DNA from: Ruegeria sp. R14_0
Lineage (GTDB): Bacteria; Pseudomonadota; Alphaproteobacteria; Rhodobacterales; Rhodobacteraceae
Length of the DNA stretch: 64,000 nucleotides
Assembly (NCBI RefSeq): GCF_017743975.1
Contig: NZ_JAGHRC010000002.1
Coordinates: forward strand, 310,001 to 374,000
Reading direction: 5' to 3'
Under the pieces are notes generated by a model. That model saw only the letters and a list, made by a program, of their open reading frames with translations, was not told the DNA's origin and made no database searches. Position numbers and translations under genes: made by a program. This document shows, piece by piece, positions 19,581-29,746 of this stretch; positions within the stretch are counted from its first letter, which is position 1, and each line of letters opens with the position of its first letter.

Positions 19581-19826
19581 TCAGCCGCCGGTCATAGGTG
19601 GAAAAAACGCCACTTCGCGCACACCCGCCAGAGACGCGTCGAAATCGGACAGTTCCTGATCCAATGCAACACGCAAAGCCGACAGGTCTGCAAAGGCGGC
19701 GGCGTATCGGTCTTCGCGCGCGCTTAGCTCGGCAACCAGATCGGAAACGGTTGCGGCCTCGGTCTCAATCCGTTCTTTCGGCAGACCGATGCGTTCGCGC
19801 ACCCAGGCGAAATACAACACGTCCAT
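19581..19826 (-). CDS. moaD: Molybdopterin synthase sulfur-carrier subunit
   Basis: Ubiquitin-fold sulfur carrier, 81 residues, ending in the obligatory C-terminal Gly-Gly (FFPPMTGG) that is adenylated and thiocarboxylated. Begins MDVLYFAWVRERIG. Start lies 3 bp after the pgsA stop and moaE follows after 4 bp, making a tight pgsA-moaD-moaE unit. Confidence 0.95.
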   Translation of the reverse strand: MDVLYFAWVRERIGLPKERIETEAATVSDLVAELSAREDRYAAAFADLSALRVALDQELSDFDASLAGVREVAFFPPMTGG

Positions 19827-19829
19827 CCT

Positions 19830-20498
19830 TTAGCTCTCCTTCAGGTGGGGCATGGCTTTACGTAGGTAGTCATAGCCGGTGATCAATGTCAGCGCCGCAG
19901 CAATCCACAGCAGCCACAACCCAATCCTGCCGGCCCAGAACATCCCCTCAAGATGCCAACGCATATGGTTGATGTCCTCTAGCTGGCCGGTCAGCACCAG
20001 ATCCATTGTGGCAGCATCCATGCCGAAGGTAGACATCACAAAATAGTGCTCGAAAATCCCCTGCGAAAACAGGACGGCAATCGCCACCATCTGCGCTGTC
20101 GTTTTCCACTTGGCCAGTTTCGTGACCTTGAGCGTCCCGGCCGTATCGCCCAGATATTCCCGCAGTCCCGACACAAAGACCTCGCGGAACAGGATCACGG
20201 TGGCGGGCAGCACCAGCCACGGCGTCCAGTGTTCGGTCGAATAGCCCACCAGGATCATGAGAGCGATCACCACCATCGCCTTGTCCGCGATTGGGTCCAG
20301 CATCGCACCAATCTTGGTTTCTTGTTTCCACGCTCGCGCGAGGTAGCCATCGAACCAATCGGTAATGGCAGCCGACAGGAACAAAATCAACGCAAACCAG
20401 TCCGCATAGGGCCGGGTGAAATACAGAAACATTACGGCCAGACCGGGTGCAGCCAACAGGCGCAGGACGGTCAGGATATTCGGCAGGTTCCACTTCAT
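19830..20498 (-). CDS. pgsA: CDP-diacylglycerol--glycerol-3-phosphate 3-phosphatidyltransferase
   Basis: Makes phosphatidylglycerophosphate, the precursor of phosphatidylglycerol and cardiolipin. 222 residues, with several membrane helices and the CDP-alcohol phosphatidyltransferase signature D-G-x2-A-R-x8-G-x3-D-x3-D (DWFDGYLARAW...GAMLDPIADK). It precedes moaD with a 3-bp gap. In related genomes uvrC commonly lies just upstream; here a divergent transporter gene separates the two (family knowledge, not seen directly). Confidence 0.95.
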   Translation of the reverse strand: MKWNLPNILTVLRLLAAPGLAVMFLYFTRPYADWFALILFLSAAITDWFDGYLARAWKQETKIGAMLDPIADKAMVVIALMILVGYSTEHWTPWLVLPATVILFREVFVSGLREYLGDTAGTLKVTKLAKWKTTAQMVAIAVLFSQGIFEHYFVMSTFGMDAATMDLVLTGQLEDINHMRWHLEGMFWAGRIGLWLLWIAAALTLITGYDYLRKAMPHLKES

Positions 20499-20673
20499 GC
20501 TCGGACCCTACAGTGCCGGTGAAGGACAGAAAAGACGGACGGGAAAAAAACTGTACCGATCACAGAGGCTTGGTCAAAGCGCCGCAGCATCCCTCGTTCA
20601 GGTTATTCACCTTGGCCTTTGGCCTGATTGCGGTCAGAGTGCGCGCAATCAGGCCCATGGCGAAACGACCCAG

Positions 20674-21558
20674 ATGACCCCGAATATTGAAACCGATGCA
20701 CGCTCGAACCTGATCGGAAGTGCGTGGATGATTGGCGCGATGGCATGCTTTGCGCTGGAAGACGCGTTGCTGAAAGCGGCGGCCATCACCTTGCCCATCT
20801 GGCAGATTCTGGTTCTGTTCGGAGCGGGTGGGTCGGTGATTTTTGCCGGTGTCGCATTGGCCAGGGGCACGCGGCTGCTGCAACCGGATGTTTTGTCGCC
20901 CGCGATGAAAATCCGCGCTGTTTTCGAGATCCTTGGGCGGCTGTTTTACATCCTGGCGTTTACGCTGACACCTTTGTCTTCGGCAACGGTGATCCTTCAG
21001 GCCACGCCGCTTGTAGTCGTCGCCTGCGCGGCCCTGCTGTTTGGCGAAACCGTCGGATGGCGGCGATGGAGCGCCATTCTCGTCGGCCTGCTCGGCGTTG
21101 TGATCATCATCCAACCGACCGGGGACAGTTTCTCAATCCTGTCCCTATTGGCTGTGCTTGGGATGCTTGGGTTTGCCGGGCGTGATCTGGCCAGCCGTGT
21201 CGCCCCCGCCAGTCTGGGCACCGAGGTGTTGGGCTTTTATGGGTTTGTCAGCGTGATCGTCGCGGGTGTTGCCTATGGGTTTTGGGAACAAGCCCCGGTC
21301 GCGCCAATCGGCCTGAATACCGGCCTGCATGTGACCGGAGCCGTGGTTTTGGGTTCGATCGCCTATGCGTCGTTGATGAAGGCCATGCGGACCGGTGAAG
21401 TTTCGGCGGTCACACCTTTCCGCTATTCCCGGCTGTTGTTCGGCGTCGCCTTGGGCGTGTTCTTTTTTGGCGAGGATCTGGACCGTACCATGTGGATCGG
21501 CAGCGCACTTATCGTGGCGTCCGGCCTTTACATCCTTTGGCGCGGGCGCAAAGCCTAG
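20674..21558 (+). CDS. DMT-superfamily (EamA) transporter
   Basis: 294-residue inner-membrane protein with about ten helices in two EamA-type halves (first half containing [30 protein letters not shown]; second with [24 protein letters not shown]). Substrate unknown; relatives export amino acids, metabolites or drugs. ATG at 20,674 is the first start followed by the conserved hydrophilic leader. It lies opposite in strand to its neighbours and its end overlaps uvrC by 4 bp, suggesting insertion between uvrC and pgsA. Confidence 0.9.
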   Translation: MTPNIETDARSNLIGSAWMIGAMACFALEDALLKAAAITLPIWQILVLFGAGGSVIFAGVALARGTRLLQPDVLSPAMKIRAVFEILGRLFYILAFTLTPLSSATVILQATPLVVVACAALLFGETVGWRRWSAILVGLLGVVIIIQPTGDSFSILSLLAVLGMLGFAGRDLASRVAPASLGTEVLGFYGFVSVIVAGVAYGFWEQAPVAPIGLNTGLHVTGAVVLGSIAYASLMKAMRTGEVSAVTPFRYSRLLFGVALGVFFFGEDLDRTMWIGSALIVASGLYILWRGRKA

Positions 21559-23429
21559 CCTTTGTCGTGGAAGAAGTCATAGACCTTTTGCGCCAAACCG
21601 GCCGAGATCCCTTCGACTGCTTTCAGGTCCGCCAGGTTCGCCCGGCTGACCGCCTTGGCGCTGCCAAAATGCGCCAGCAGCGCACGCTTACGTGCAGCGC
21701 CAACACCGGGGATTTCATCTAAAGGCGTCGCGCCCACAGCCTTAGCCCGCTTCGCGCGGTGGGTCCCGATAGCAAAGCGGTGCGCCTCGTCCCGCAGGCG
21801 CTGGATAAAGTAGAGTACCGGATCATTGCGCTTGAGCGCAAAAGGGCGCTGTCCGGTACGGTGAAACTCTTCTTTGCCGTGATCACGGTCGACGCCTTTG
21901 GCAACACCGACCATAGGGATGTCTTCGACGCCGTATTCGACCATGATCTCATGCACGGCGCTGACCTGACCCGCGCCGCCGTCAATCAGCAACAGATCGG
22001 GCCAATGGCCTTTGTCGCGGTCGGGGTCTTCCTTTTGCAGGCGGGTGAACCGACGGGTCAGAACCTCTTTCATCATGCCAAAGTCATCACCGGGGGTCAG
22101 ATCATCGCCACGAATGTTGAACTTGCGATAGGCGTTTTTCATAAAGCCTTCTGGGCCCGCTACAATCATCCCACCCACCGCATTGGTGCCCTGGATGTGT
22201 GAGTTATCGTACACCTCAATCCGGCTTGGAGGACCATCCAGATCAAACGCTTCGGCCACGCCCCGCAGCAGCTTGGCTTGCGTAGCACTCTCTGACATCC
22301 GTCGGGCCAGAGACTCCCGCGCGTTGCGCAAGGCGCCCGCGATCAGTTCCTGTTTCTCGCCACGTTGGGGAACCAGGATTTCAACCTTGCGCCCTGCCTT
22401 CTCGCTCAACGCCTCTTGCATCAGATCCGCGTTTTCAATTGCATCCGAAAGGATCAACTGCCGCGGTGGTTCCTTGTTATCGTAGAATTGACCGAGGAAC
22501 GCCTCCATTGCTTCGGCCGGAGACACATCCGCGCCGACCCGAGGATAGAAATCCTTGTTTCCCCAGTTTTGATTGGCGCGGATAAAAAACACCTGAACGC
22601 AGGCCTGCCCGCTATCCATATAGAGGCCGATCACGTCTGCCTCGGCCACACCGCGCGGGTTGATGCCCTGAGAGGTCTGGACCTGCGTCAGCGCCCGGAT
22701 CCGGTCGCGCAGCCCAGCGGCGCGTTCGAACTCCATCGCCTCGGAGGCGGCCATCATCTGCTCGGCCAGTTCTTCCTGCACTTTGGTCGAGCGACCTGAC
22801 AGGAATCGTTCCGCATCCTTGACGCTTTCAAGATAATCCGTCTCGGAAATCAACCCGACGCACGGCCCTGAACACCGTTTGATCTGATAGAGAAGACAGG
22901 GCCGTGTGCGGCTGTCGAACATCGAATCCGAACAGTTCCGCAGCAGGAACGCCTTTTGCAATTGGTTCAGCGTTCGGTTCACCGCACCCGCACTGGCGAA
23001 GGGTCCAAAATAGGCCCCTTTTTCCTTTTTGGCTCCGCGGTGTTTCTTGATCTGCGGAAAGGCATGATCCTTGGCGACCAGTATATTGGGAAAGCTTTTG
23101 TCATCGCGCAGAAGGACATTGTACTTGGGCTTGAGCTGCTTGATCAGGTTCTGTTCCAGCAACAGCGCCTCGGTCTCGGTCCGGGTGGTCAGAAACATCA
23201 TCGACGCCGTCGCCGCGATCATCCGTTCGATCCGTCCCGAATGGCCGGGCCGGGCATAGTTCGACACCCGCGCCTTCAGATTCCGCGCCTTGCCCACGTA
23301 CAGAACACGACTGTCCGCATCCAACATCCGATACACACCCGGCGAGCTATCCAGCGTTTTCACATAGCGCTGGATACAGGCATAGCCGGTCAGTTGAGTG
23401 TCAGAGGTCGGGTCGCTGTCTTTCGTCAT
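21555..23429 (-). CDS. uvrC: Excinuclease ABC subunit C
   Basis: Dual-incision nuclease of nucleotide-excision repair, 624 residues. The GIY-YIG nuclease domain (about 30-110, [22 protein letters not shown]), the four-Cys-like central region, a UVR motif (about 205-240), the RNase H-like C-terminal nuclease (ideally [25 protein letters not shown]) and two helix-hairpin-helix motifs at the end are present. The 290-bp AT-rich region upstream probably carries its promoter. Confidence 0.97.
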   Translation of the reverse strand: MTKDSDPTSDTQLTGYACIQRYVKTLDSSPGVYRMLDADSRVLYVGKARNLKARVSNYARPGHSGRIERMIAATASMMFLTTRTETEALLLEQNLIKQLKPKYNVLLRDDKSFPNILVAKDHAFPQIKKHRGAKKEKGAYFGPFASAGAVNRTLNQLQKAFLLRNCSDSMFDSRTRPCLLYQIKRCSGPCVGLISETDYLESVKDAERFLSGRSTKVQEELAEQMMAASEAMEFERAAGLRDRIRALTQVQTSQGINPRGVAEADVIGLYMDSGQACVQVFFIRANQNWGNKDFYPRVGADVSPAEAMEAFLGQFYDNKEPPRQLILSDAIENADLMQEALSEKAGRKVEILVPQRGEKQELIAGALRNARESLARRMSESATQAKLLRGVAEAFDLDGPPSRIEVYDNSHIQGTNAVGGMIVAGPEGFMKNAYRKFNIRGDDLTPGDDFGMMKEVLTRRFTRLQKEDPDRDKGHWPDLLLIDGGAGQVSAVHEIMVEYGVEDIPMVGVAKGVDRDHGKEEFHRTGQRPFALKRNDPVLYFIQRLRDEAHRFAIGTHRAKRAKAVGATPLDEIPGVGAARKRALLAHFGSAKAVSRANLADLKAVEGISAGLAQKVYDFFHDKG

Positions 23430-23719
23430 TTGCCTGAAATATGATTCTCTGACTATGGCTGCAATCTTGTCGGTCTCAGTTCAAGAGAAAACAAATCCAC
23501 GGTTTCTGTGGATAAGTGTGAAGATAAGTTTCAAAGGATGCCGATTTTCCCTTGTATACTTGGGCATTCCTTGAGTTGCACAAAAAATAGGCGACCTATT
23601 AACCATTTGATTTTGAATGACATTTTTTCGTACACAAGGCAAGTGTATGAAAAAAAAGACATTTTTGTAACGCGCACGTAACGGAAACGAGAGCGGTGCA
23701 AAACTTGCAACGGATTTAC
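23430..23719. other. AT-rich intergenic region upstream of uvrC
   Basis: No convincing gene on either strand. The segment is strikingly AT-rich against its surroundings, with runs of A and T near 23,580-23,680 and a TTAACCAT element near 23,600 that resembles a CtrA half-site. It separates the SDR stop from the uvrC start, both on the minus strand, and may contain the uvrC promoter or a small RNA. Confidence 0.5.
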
Positions 23720-24499
23720 TTATTCTACGCCCAGAACATCCGGTGTCTTCCACCCAAGATGCTGACCGCCATCGACGCACAAAAGCTGCCCGGTGACCGC
23801 ATGCGCATCCAGGAAATAGCCCAGCGCAGCCGTGATATCCGACGGGTTCGAGCCGCGTTCAAGCACTGTATTGGCGCGTTGCGTCTGAAAGTGCTCTTCG
23901 CTTTGCCTGTGGCCCTGCATCGTCGGCCCCGGCCCGATGGCGTTGACACGGATCGCAGGCGTTAGCGCTTGTGCCGCCGTGCGCGTCAATGCCCATAGAC
24001 CCATCTTGGCAATCGTATAAGTCATGAATTCCGGCGTCAGTTTACGCACCCGCATATCGACCATATTGACGATCAGACCCGTGGCGACAGGCTCACCAGC
24101 TTCGTCGGTATCTGGTTGCAACCCCTGCTCAGCCATGGCCTGCGTTAAAACAAAAGGGGCGCGCAGATTGCTGTCCAAGTGGCGGTCCCAGCTTTGGCGC
24201 GTTGCGGTATGGATGTTGTCGTATTCAAAGATGGATGCGTTGTTCACCAAACAAGTGATTGGTCCGCCCAACGCCTCGGCCGCGCGCGGTAGCAGAGCCT
24301 GAACCTGTGCCTCGTCCAACAGGTCGGCCTGCAGGGTCACCGCTTTGCGCCCCAATGCCTGCACTTCAGCCACGGTCTCTGAAGCGGGTTGTTCAGAGGT
24401 CGCGTAGTGCACAGCGACATCATAGCCCCGCTGCGCCAGATACAGGGCCATTGCCCGGCCCAGACGAATACCAGCACCGGTTACCAATGCACGGGCCAT
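23720..24499 (-). CDS. SDR oxidoreductase, pteridine-reductase/FolM-like
   Basis: 259-residue short-chain dehydrogenase. The NADPH fold begins VTGAGIRLGRAMA, NNAS is intact, and catalytic Tyr161 and Lys165 lie in YTIAK. The usual catalytic Ser is replaced by Asp148 in IVNMVDM, as in trypanosomatid PTR1-type pteridine reductases, and RVNAIGPG also fits that group. A role in reducing dihydromonapterin or folate-like pterins is therefore likely (inference). AAGGGATA precedes the ATG. Confidence 0.85.
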   Translation of the reverse strand: MARALVTGAGIRLGRAMALYLAQRGYDVAVHYATSEQPASETVAEVQALGRKAVTLQADLLDEAQVQALLPRAAEALGGPITCLVNNASIFEYDNIHTATRQSWDRHLDSNLRAPFVLTQAMAEQGLQPDTDEAGEPVATGLIVNMVDMRVRKLTPEFMTYTIAKMGLWALTRTAAQALTPAIRVNAIGPGPTMQGHRQSEEHFQTQRANTVLERGSNPSDITAALGYFLDAHAVTGQLLCVDGGQHLGWKTPDVLGVE

Positions 24500-24520
24500 G
24501 CCTATCCCTTTAATCCAAGA

Positions 24521-25483
24521 TTACGCCAGCAGTGAGACGATGTAGATCCCGTACAACAGGGTCAACACCAAGCCCCACCCGCGCGTGATATCTTTTTTGA
24601 AAAACACGAACGGGATCAACAGAAGCGACGCGCCCAGCATGACCCAAAGATCGAATTGCAGGAACTCCGGGTCCACCGGGATGCGGCCGAACAGCGTTGC
24701 GATACCAACAATGGCCAGCAGGTTGAACATGTTCGACCCGATCACGTTGCCCAGCGCCACATCGGCCTGCCTGCGCAGCGCGGCCATAACGGTGGTCGCA
24801 AGCTCCGGCAGCGATGTTCCGACCGCGACCAGCGTCAGGCCGATCACCGTTTCGCTGACACCATAAGTGCGCGCGATGACCGTCGCGTTGTCGACCAGCA
24901 GATGCGCGCCCATGGGCAAACCGATCAGACCAAGGATCAGATAGATCGACAGCTTCCAATAGGGCATGTCTGGATCGGCCTCTTCCAGACCTTCCAGTTC
25001 GTCATCTTCGGCACAGGCGTCGCCGCAGGCTTTACGATGCGCGCGGGCTTCGCGGAATGCGTTGAACAGAACCAGCGACAAGGCGGCCAACAGGATTGCA
25101 CCACTGGCCAGATTGAATACGCCACAGAAGGCCAATCCGATGAACAGAACCGTGGCCAACAGCATAAAGACATAGTTCTTACGGCTGTCACATTCGCTGG
25201 TGTGCAACGTGGCCAGCAACGCGGGCACGCCCAAAACCAACAGAATATTTGCGGTATTCGAACCCACGACGTTCCCCAGCGCGATCCCCGGCGCGTTCTC
25301 TTTGATCGCGCTGATCGCGATCAGCAGCTCAGGGGCCGAGGTGCCAAAGGCCACGATGGTCAGGCTGACGATAAGGGCCGGTACGCCCAGACGCAGGCTC
25401 AGGTTCACCGCGCCGCGTACCAATGCATCCCCCGCCAGCAGCAGGATCAACAATCCAAGGCCGGATAACAGCCATGCCGTCAT
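24521..25483 (-). CDS. Calcium/sodium antiporter (CaCA family, YrbG-like)
   Basis: 320-residue inner-membrane exchanger with two homologous halves of about five helices each. Each half carries the alpha-repeat: AFGTSAPELLIAISA with GNVVGSNTANILLV in the first, and AVGTSLPELATTVMAA with GNVIGSNMFNLLA in the second. An acidic cytosolic loop (about 150-170) separates them. ATG at 25,483 overlaps the stop of the zinc-ribbon gene (ATGA) and has a strong AAGGAGG upstream. Confidence 0.93.
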   Translation of the reverse strand: MTAWLLSGLGLLILLLAGDALVRGAVNLSLRLGVPALIVSLTIVAFGTSAPELLIAISAIKENAPGIALGNVVGSNTANILLVLGVPALLATLHTSECDSRKNYVFMLLATVLFIGLAFCGVFNLASGAILLAALSLVLFNAFREARAHRKACGDACAEDDELEGLEEADPDMPYWKLSIYLILGLIGLPMGAHLLVDNATVIARTYGVSETVIGLTLVAVGTSLPELATTVMAALRRQADVALGNVIGSNMFNLLAIVGIATLFGRIPVDPEFLQFDLWVMLGASLLLIPFVFFKKDITRGWGLVLTLLYGIYIVSLLA

Positions 25484-25650
25484 GTACGGCCTCCTTTTTC
25501 GCAGGCACAGGGGCCTTTGCCGATCCTGAATCGTCCGCAACGCGGACATCTGGCAGATTGCAACCTTTTCTGCCCCGGAATGCGCAGCTTTCCGAACATT
25601 GCCAGGACACCCATGGCAATCAGGAAAAGAGTGACAATCTTGATAATCAC
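25480..25650 (-). CDS. Small membrane-anchored zinc-ribbon protein
   Basis: 56 residues: a hydrophobic N-terminal helix (IIKIVTLFLIAMGVLAMFG) and a C-terminal zinc-ribbon-like Cys cluster, CPRCGRFRIGKGPCAC. The GTG start at 25,650 lies 1 bp after the S49 peptidase stop, and the stop overlaps the antiporter start by ATGA. Function unknown; the strict coupling suggests it works with one of its two neighbours. Confidence 0.7.
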   Translation of the reverse strand: MIIKIVTLFLIAMGVLAMFGKLRIPGQKRLQSARCPRCGRFRIGKGPCACEKGGRT

Positions 25651-25651
25651 G

Positions 25652-26449
25652 TCACAAACCAAAGCGCGCGAAGGCTGCACGCTCCTCAATCCCGGTGATT
25701 GCGTCCTGAGCAAGTGATGCTCCGAACCGCGACCAGATTGGTTTGCGCAGGCCATAGCGGCGGAACTTGACCTTGTCCCCGAAACGCTCTTGCAGTTTCG
25801 GCTTCAGGTGGGCGACGCCTTCGATCAAACCCAGTTCCTGCGCGCGTTTGGCCAACCAGACCTCGCCCGTGAACAGGTCCGCGCTTTGATCAAGCTTGTC
25901 CCCGCGGCGGGTTTTGACGTGGTTGATGAAATTCTCGTGGATGTCGCCCAAAAGGCCCTGCAGCCGCGCGACATCTTCCTCTTTCTCGGGCGAGAACGGG
26001 TCGAGCATGGATTTCGATTTGCCCGCCGTGTGTACGCGCCGCTCGATACCTTGCCGCGCCAGAAACACGTGCGCACCGAACCCGGCCGAGATTACGCCGA
26101 TCGACCCCAGGACCGAGCTGTCATCGGCCCAGATTTCATCGGCAGCCGCAGCAAGCCAATACCCGCCCGATGCCGCAACATCCTCGACAAAGGCAATCAC
26201 TGGCACATCAAGCTCTTCTGACAGCCGCCGGATACGCGCGCCGATCAGAGAGCTTTGGACCGGCGAACCGCCGGGTGAATTGATTTCCAACGCCACGGCG
26301 ACGGGTTTGCCTTTGCGAAACGCCTTTTCCAGAACGGGGGCCAGCGCGGTGTCGTTCAACGACCCACGCCCCGCCATTCCGATGGCGCCCGACAGACGGA
26401 CCACGGCCACGAGGGGCTGTTTTTTGACAAACGGCAGGCTGAGTTTCAT
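25652..26449 (-). CDS. S49-family (SppA/SohB-like) signal-peptide peptidase
   Basis: 265-residue membrane-associated serine peptidase. The catalytic Ser94 lies in ASGGYWLA and the substrate-binding INSPGGSPVQS and GSIGVISAG motifs are present; a Lys nearer the C-terminus completes the dyad in this family. No clear signal peptide, and length is that of the short SppA forms. ATG at 26,449 is used, since upstream codons are not conserved-looking. First gene of a coupled trio with the zinc-ribbon protein and the antiporter. Confidence 0.88.
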   Translation of the reverse strand: MKLSLPFVKKQPLVAVVRLSGAIGMAGRGSLNDTALAPVLEKAFRKGKPVAVALEINSPGGSPVQSSLIGARIRRLSEELDVPVIAFVEDVAASGGYWLAAAADEIWADDSSVLGSIGVISAGFGAHVFLARQGIERRVHTAGKSKSMLDPFSPEKEEDVARLQGLLGDIHENFINHVKTRRGDKLDQSADLFTGEVWLAKRAQELGLIEGVAHLKPKLQERFGDKVKFRRYGLRKPIWSRFGASLAQDAITGIEERAAFARFGL

Positions 26450-26460
26450 GGGTGCCGATG

Positions 26461-26571
26461 TAGAGTGCGGGTCTGCGCGAAACAAGGGACGGTTCCGGCC
26501 TAATACGCGACGTGAACTAAATTCCCACACGTGGAGGGCAAAAATGCAACGCCCTTGCGGCCCGCACTCTA
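26461..26571. repeat. 11-bp inverted repeat flanking the peptidase/ABC intergenic gap
   Basis: TAGAGTGCGGG at 26,461-26,471 is the exact reverse complement of 26,561-26,571, which includes the stop codon of the ABC permease gene. The intervening 89 bp contain no gene and a second short stem (AGGGC/GCCCT). Probably a transcription-termination structure. Confidence 0.55.
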
Positions 26572-27330
26572 GCTGCGAATGCGCCAACCTGTTTTGAAGA
26601 TCCAGCCAACAATGGCCAGACACAAGCCGGTAAAGGCGAGGATTGCCAACAGGCTCAGTCCGATCGGAACATCCGCCAACCCGTAAAACGACCAGCGAAA
26701 TCCGGAAATCAGATAGACGACCGGGTTAAACAGCGAAATCGTTTGCCACACCGGCGGCAACATCGAGATCGAATAGAACGTGCCCCCTAGAAAGATCAGT
26801 GGCGTTACGACCAGTTGAGGAACCAGGGACATCTGTTCAAAGTTACTGGCCCAGATTCCGATGATGAAGCCCAGCAACGAAAAACTGAGACAGGACAGGA
26901 TCAGAAACGCTGCCATCGCAAAGGGGTGTTCGATCCGTATGTCCACAAAGAATGTGGCTGTCACAAGGATCACCAGCCCGACGAACAAGGACTTCGTGGC
27001 AGCCGCCCCCACGTAACCGATGACAATCTCGATGAAATTCACAGGCGCGGACAGCAGTTCGTAAATCGTGCCCAGAAACTTGGGGAAATAGATCCCGAAC
27101 GACGCGTTGGAAATCGCCAGCATCACCACCGAAAGCATGATCAGGCCGGGCACGATGAACGCGCCGTAGGACACGCCCTCGACTTCTTGGATGCGGCTGC
27201 CAATCGCGGTGCCGAAGACCACGAAATACAACGAGGTCGACAGGACCGGTGACAGGAAGCTCTGCGCCAGGGTACGGAAGAACCGGGCCATCTCGAACCG
27301 GTAGATTGCGGCAACGGCGGACCAGTTCAT
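26569..27330 (-). CDS. ABC-2-type transporter permease
   Basis: 253-residue inner-membrane protein with six predicted helices and the ABC-2 family signature region ([20 protein letters not shown]). Forms an exporter with the ATPase encoded just upstream; the ATPase stop and this start overlap as ATGA. Substrate is unknown; related systems export lipids, polysaccharides or drugs. Confidence 0.92.
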   Translation of the reverse strand: MNWSAVAAIYRFEMARFFRTLAQSFLSPVLSTSLYFVVFGTAIGSRIQEVEGVSYGAFIVPGLIMLSVVMLAISNASFGIYFPKFLGTIYELLSAPVNFIEIVIGYVGAAATKSLFVGLVILVTATFFVDIRIEHPFAMAAFLILSCLSFSLLGFIIGIWASNFEQMSLVPQLVVTPLIFLGGTFYSISMLPPVWQTISLFNPVVYLISGFRWSFYGLADVPIGLSLLAILAFTGLCLAIVGWIFKTGWRIRS

Positions 27331-28256
27331 GCGGGTTCTCCCGATACCAGATTCACGAATATCTCTTCCAGGCTCGACTGGCGGGTTTGCACGTCGCGCA
27401 ACACCAGCCCGGCCTGTGCAACATCGTTCAACAATGTGGTGATCCCGGTGCGATCCGCGTGTGTGTCATAGGTATAGACCAGCGCGTCACCGTTGCCGTT
27501 CAGTGTCAGATTGTGCGCCGCCAGACTGTCGGGAATGGCCTGAATGGGCTCGGTCAGCATGACCTCGATCTGCTTTTTGCCCATCTGGGACATCAGGGTG
27601 TCCTTGTCCTGCACAAGCAGCAGTTCACCCTTGTCGATGACACCGATCCGGTCGGCGATGGCCTCAGCCTCTTCAATGTAATGCGTGGTCAGAATGATGG
27701 TGACCCCGGCCTGTTTCAACTCGGCCACGATTTCCCACATGTCCTTGCGCAGTTCGACATCCACCCCTGCGGTCGGTTCATCCAGAAACAGCACGCGCGG
27801 CTCATGCGCTAGTGCCTTGGCGATCAGTACCCGGCGCTTCATGCCGCCTGACAGTTCTTTGATCGCGTTTTTGCGCTTATCCCATAACGACAGCTTGCGC
27901 AGAATCTCTTCGATCCGCGCATTGTCGCTGCCATATCCGAACAGCCCGCGCGAGAAGCGCACCGTGTTCCAGACCTTTTCGAAAGGCTCCAAAGCGATTT
28001 CCTGCGGCACCAGACCGATCATCCGGCGCGCGGCGCGATACTCGGTCTGGATGTCGTGCCCACCAACGGTGACAAACCCCGAGGTCGGAGTCGTTATGCC
28101 GCAAATGGTCGAGATCAGCGTGGTCTTGCCCGCCCCGTTCGGCCCAAGCAGCGCCAGAATCTCGCCCTGCTCGATATCCAGCGTCACGCCTTTCAACGCC
28201 TCGAATCCGTCGGCGTAGGACTTACGTAATTCCTTGATGGACAGAATGGTTGTCAT
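27327..28256 (-). CDS. ABC transporter ATP-binding protein
   Basis: 309 residues. Walker [10 protein letters not shown] (about 38-46), signature LSGGMKRRV, Walker [13 protein letters not shown] and the switch His in [10 protein letters not shown] are intact, followed by a C-terminal regulatory extension of about 80 residues common in ABC-2 exporters. ATG at 28,256 is preferred over an upstream start that adds a non-conserved leader. Coupled to the permease. Confidence 0.94.
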   Translation of the reverse strand: MTTILSIKELRKSYADGFEALKGVTLDIEQGEILALLGPNGAGKTTLISTICGITTPTSGFVTVGGHDIQTEYRAARRMIGLVPQEIALEPFEKVWNTVRFSRGLFGYGSDNARIEEILRKLSLWDKRKNAIKELSGGMKRRVLIAKALAHEPRVLFLDEPTAGVDVELRKDMWEIVAELKQAGVTIILTTHYIEEAEAIADRIGVIDKGELLLVQDKDTLMSQMGKKQIEVMLTEPIQAIPDSLAAHNLTLNGNGDALVYTYDTHADRTGITTLLNDVAQAGLVLRDVQTRQSSLEEIFVNLVSGEPA

Positions 28257-28357
28257 GCACGTTCCCTGTTCTGGCGGGCACACTACCCCGGCAGATCAGC
28301 ACAGAACAGGCCAATTCCGCACAGAGTTCTGCGCTTTTTTGTGGCTGACCTGTTGCG

Positions 28358-29623
28358 TCAGGTGCGGGCGTGCTGCTGCATCTCGGCGATCCGCTTTTGC
28401 ACCAACTCGACGTGCAGACGGGCGTCGTACTGCCCTTGCCGATAGGCCGCAGGCAGCCGAAGCGTCGCCAGCCGTTCGTCCAAAGCGCTAAGATGCGACT
28501 GCATATCCTGCAGGGCGTCAGCGTCAGGATCATTGGCCAGTTCCTGTTCGATATCGCGGATCTCGGGGTAATGTTGCCAGACCCGCCACCGCATGGCGTA
28601 AGCATAGGCCAAGGGCAATAACCGCATCAAAGGCACTACGATGAAAAAGAACGGCAGTAACAGCAGCAGCACGCGGTTGATCTGCGCGGCGATCCAATAG
28701 GGCAACCAATTGTGCCAGGTCGAAGGACCGTCAAGGATCAGCTGCCGCGCCGTATTGCTGACAACCATTCCGGCACCTTCAAGGTTTGGGAAAGCACCCG
28801 GGTCGGCGAGGATGCCGCGCGTGCTGTGCAGTTCGATCGCGGCCATGGTCAGCCTGTTGATCAGCGCTGGATGCAAATCGGGCCGCACGACCAGACGGGC
28901 CTCAAGTGCGATCAGGTCTACCGGTTGGGGAGGCAAAACCGGATCAAGAGACATGCCACCGGCCGGGACTGTCACCACCGTCGCATATTCCAACCGGCGC
29001 GAGATCGCCTGAACATGATCAAGCGCCAGCACCCGCAGCCCCGGCTCGTCATAGGCTGCTTTCAGGTACGGTGCTTCGATCGGCGCGACAAAAACGGCGA
29101 TATCCAACTCTCCGGCCAGCAAAGCCGCTGCAGCATCGGCATAGGGGATCGAAGCATGCGCGTTTTGCGCCTCACTCAACCCTACCGCCTTTTCGAAATC
29201 GCGAAACGCCGCTGCGGTGCCTGACCCCGGCGCACCGCTGTTAATCCGCAAACCAGTCCAAAGCGCCGGATTGCGCGGAATATCCGCATCTGCGTTCACC
29301 AGGAAGATGATCGGTTCAAAAAACACGGCCCCGACCGCTTCGGCCTTTCCCGGATCAACCCGGATACCACCCTGCAGAAAAGCCGCATCCACCTGTCCCG
29401 TGTTCAGCAAATCGGCGTTCTCAACCGACCCTGCGGTATCCACGATATCCAGCTGCAGATCGTCTCGCGCCAGAATCGCTGCATAGTCCTGCGCGACCGT
29501 TTCATAGGCCCCGCCTACAGGTCCTGCAGCCAACAGCAATCTGCCCGGCGGATGCAGGCGCGCAAGCACACCCACAACCACAGCCAGCGCAACGGCGCCG
29601 CCAATAAGGATCCACAACCGCAT
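28358..29623 (-). CDS. TAXI-family TRAP-type solute-binding protein with C-terminal membrane segment
   Basis: About 421 residues. An N-terminal helix (MRLWILIGGAVALAVVVGVL) anchors or exports the protein. The binding domain carries LLLAAGPVGGAYETVAQDYA and the TAXI hallmark RINSGAPGSGTAAAF. Near residue 320 a second hydrophobic block (INRVLLLLLPFFFIVVPLM) is followed by a cytosolic helical tail. TAXI proteins feed TRAP transporters, but no TRAP permease is adjacent, so it may act as a sensor. Start 29,623 is chosen because GAGG lies 5 nt upstream; 29,641 is an alternative. Confidence 0.8.
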   Translation of the reverse strand: MRLWILIGGAVALAVVVGVLARLHPPGRLLLAAGPVGGAYETVAQDYAAILARDDLQLDIVDTAGSVENADLLNTGQVDAAFLQGGIRVDPGKAEAVGAVFFEPIIFLVNADADIPRNPALWTGLRINSGAPGSGTAAAFRDFEKAVGLSEAQNAHASIPYADAAAALLAGELDIAVFVAPIEAPYLKAAYDEPGLRVLALDHVQAISRRLEYATVVTVPAGGMSLDPVLPPQPVDLIALEARLVVRPDLHPALINRLTMAAIELHSTRGILADPGAFPNLEGAGMVVSNTARQLILDGPSTWHNWLPYWIAAQINRVLLLLLPFFFIVVPLMRLLPLAYAYAMRWRVWQHYPEIRDIEQELANDPDADALQDMQSHLSALDERLATLRLPAAYRQGQYDARLHVELVQKRIAEMQQHART

Positions 29624-29746
29624 CCGAGCCTCGCTCTCCATCCCGCGTTTGACGCTAAGGACTGTGTGACCATCTGACAAGACAGCAGAATCCAGCCTTG
29701 CAATTCCAAGCCATCCCCGAAAACCTGCCTCGAAAGGAGGCACCCA

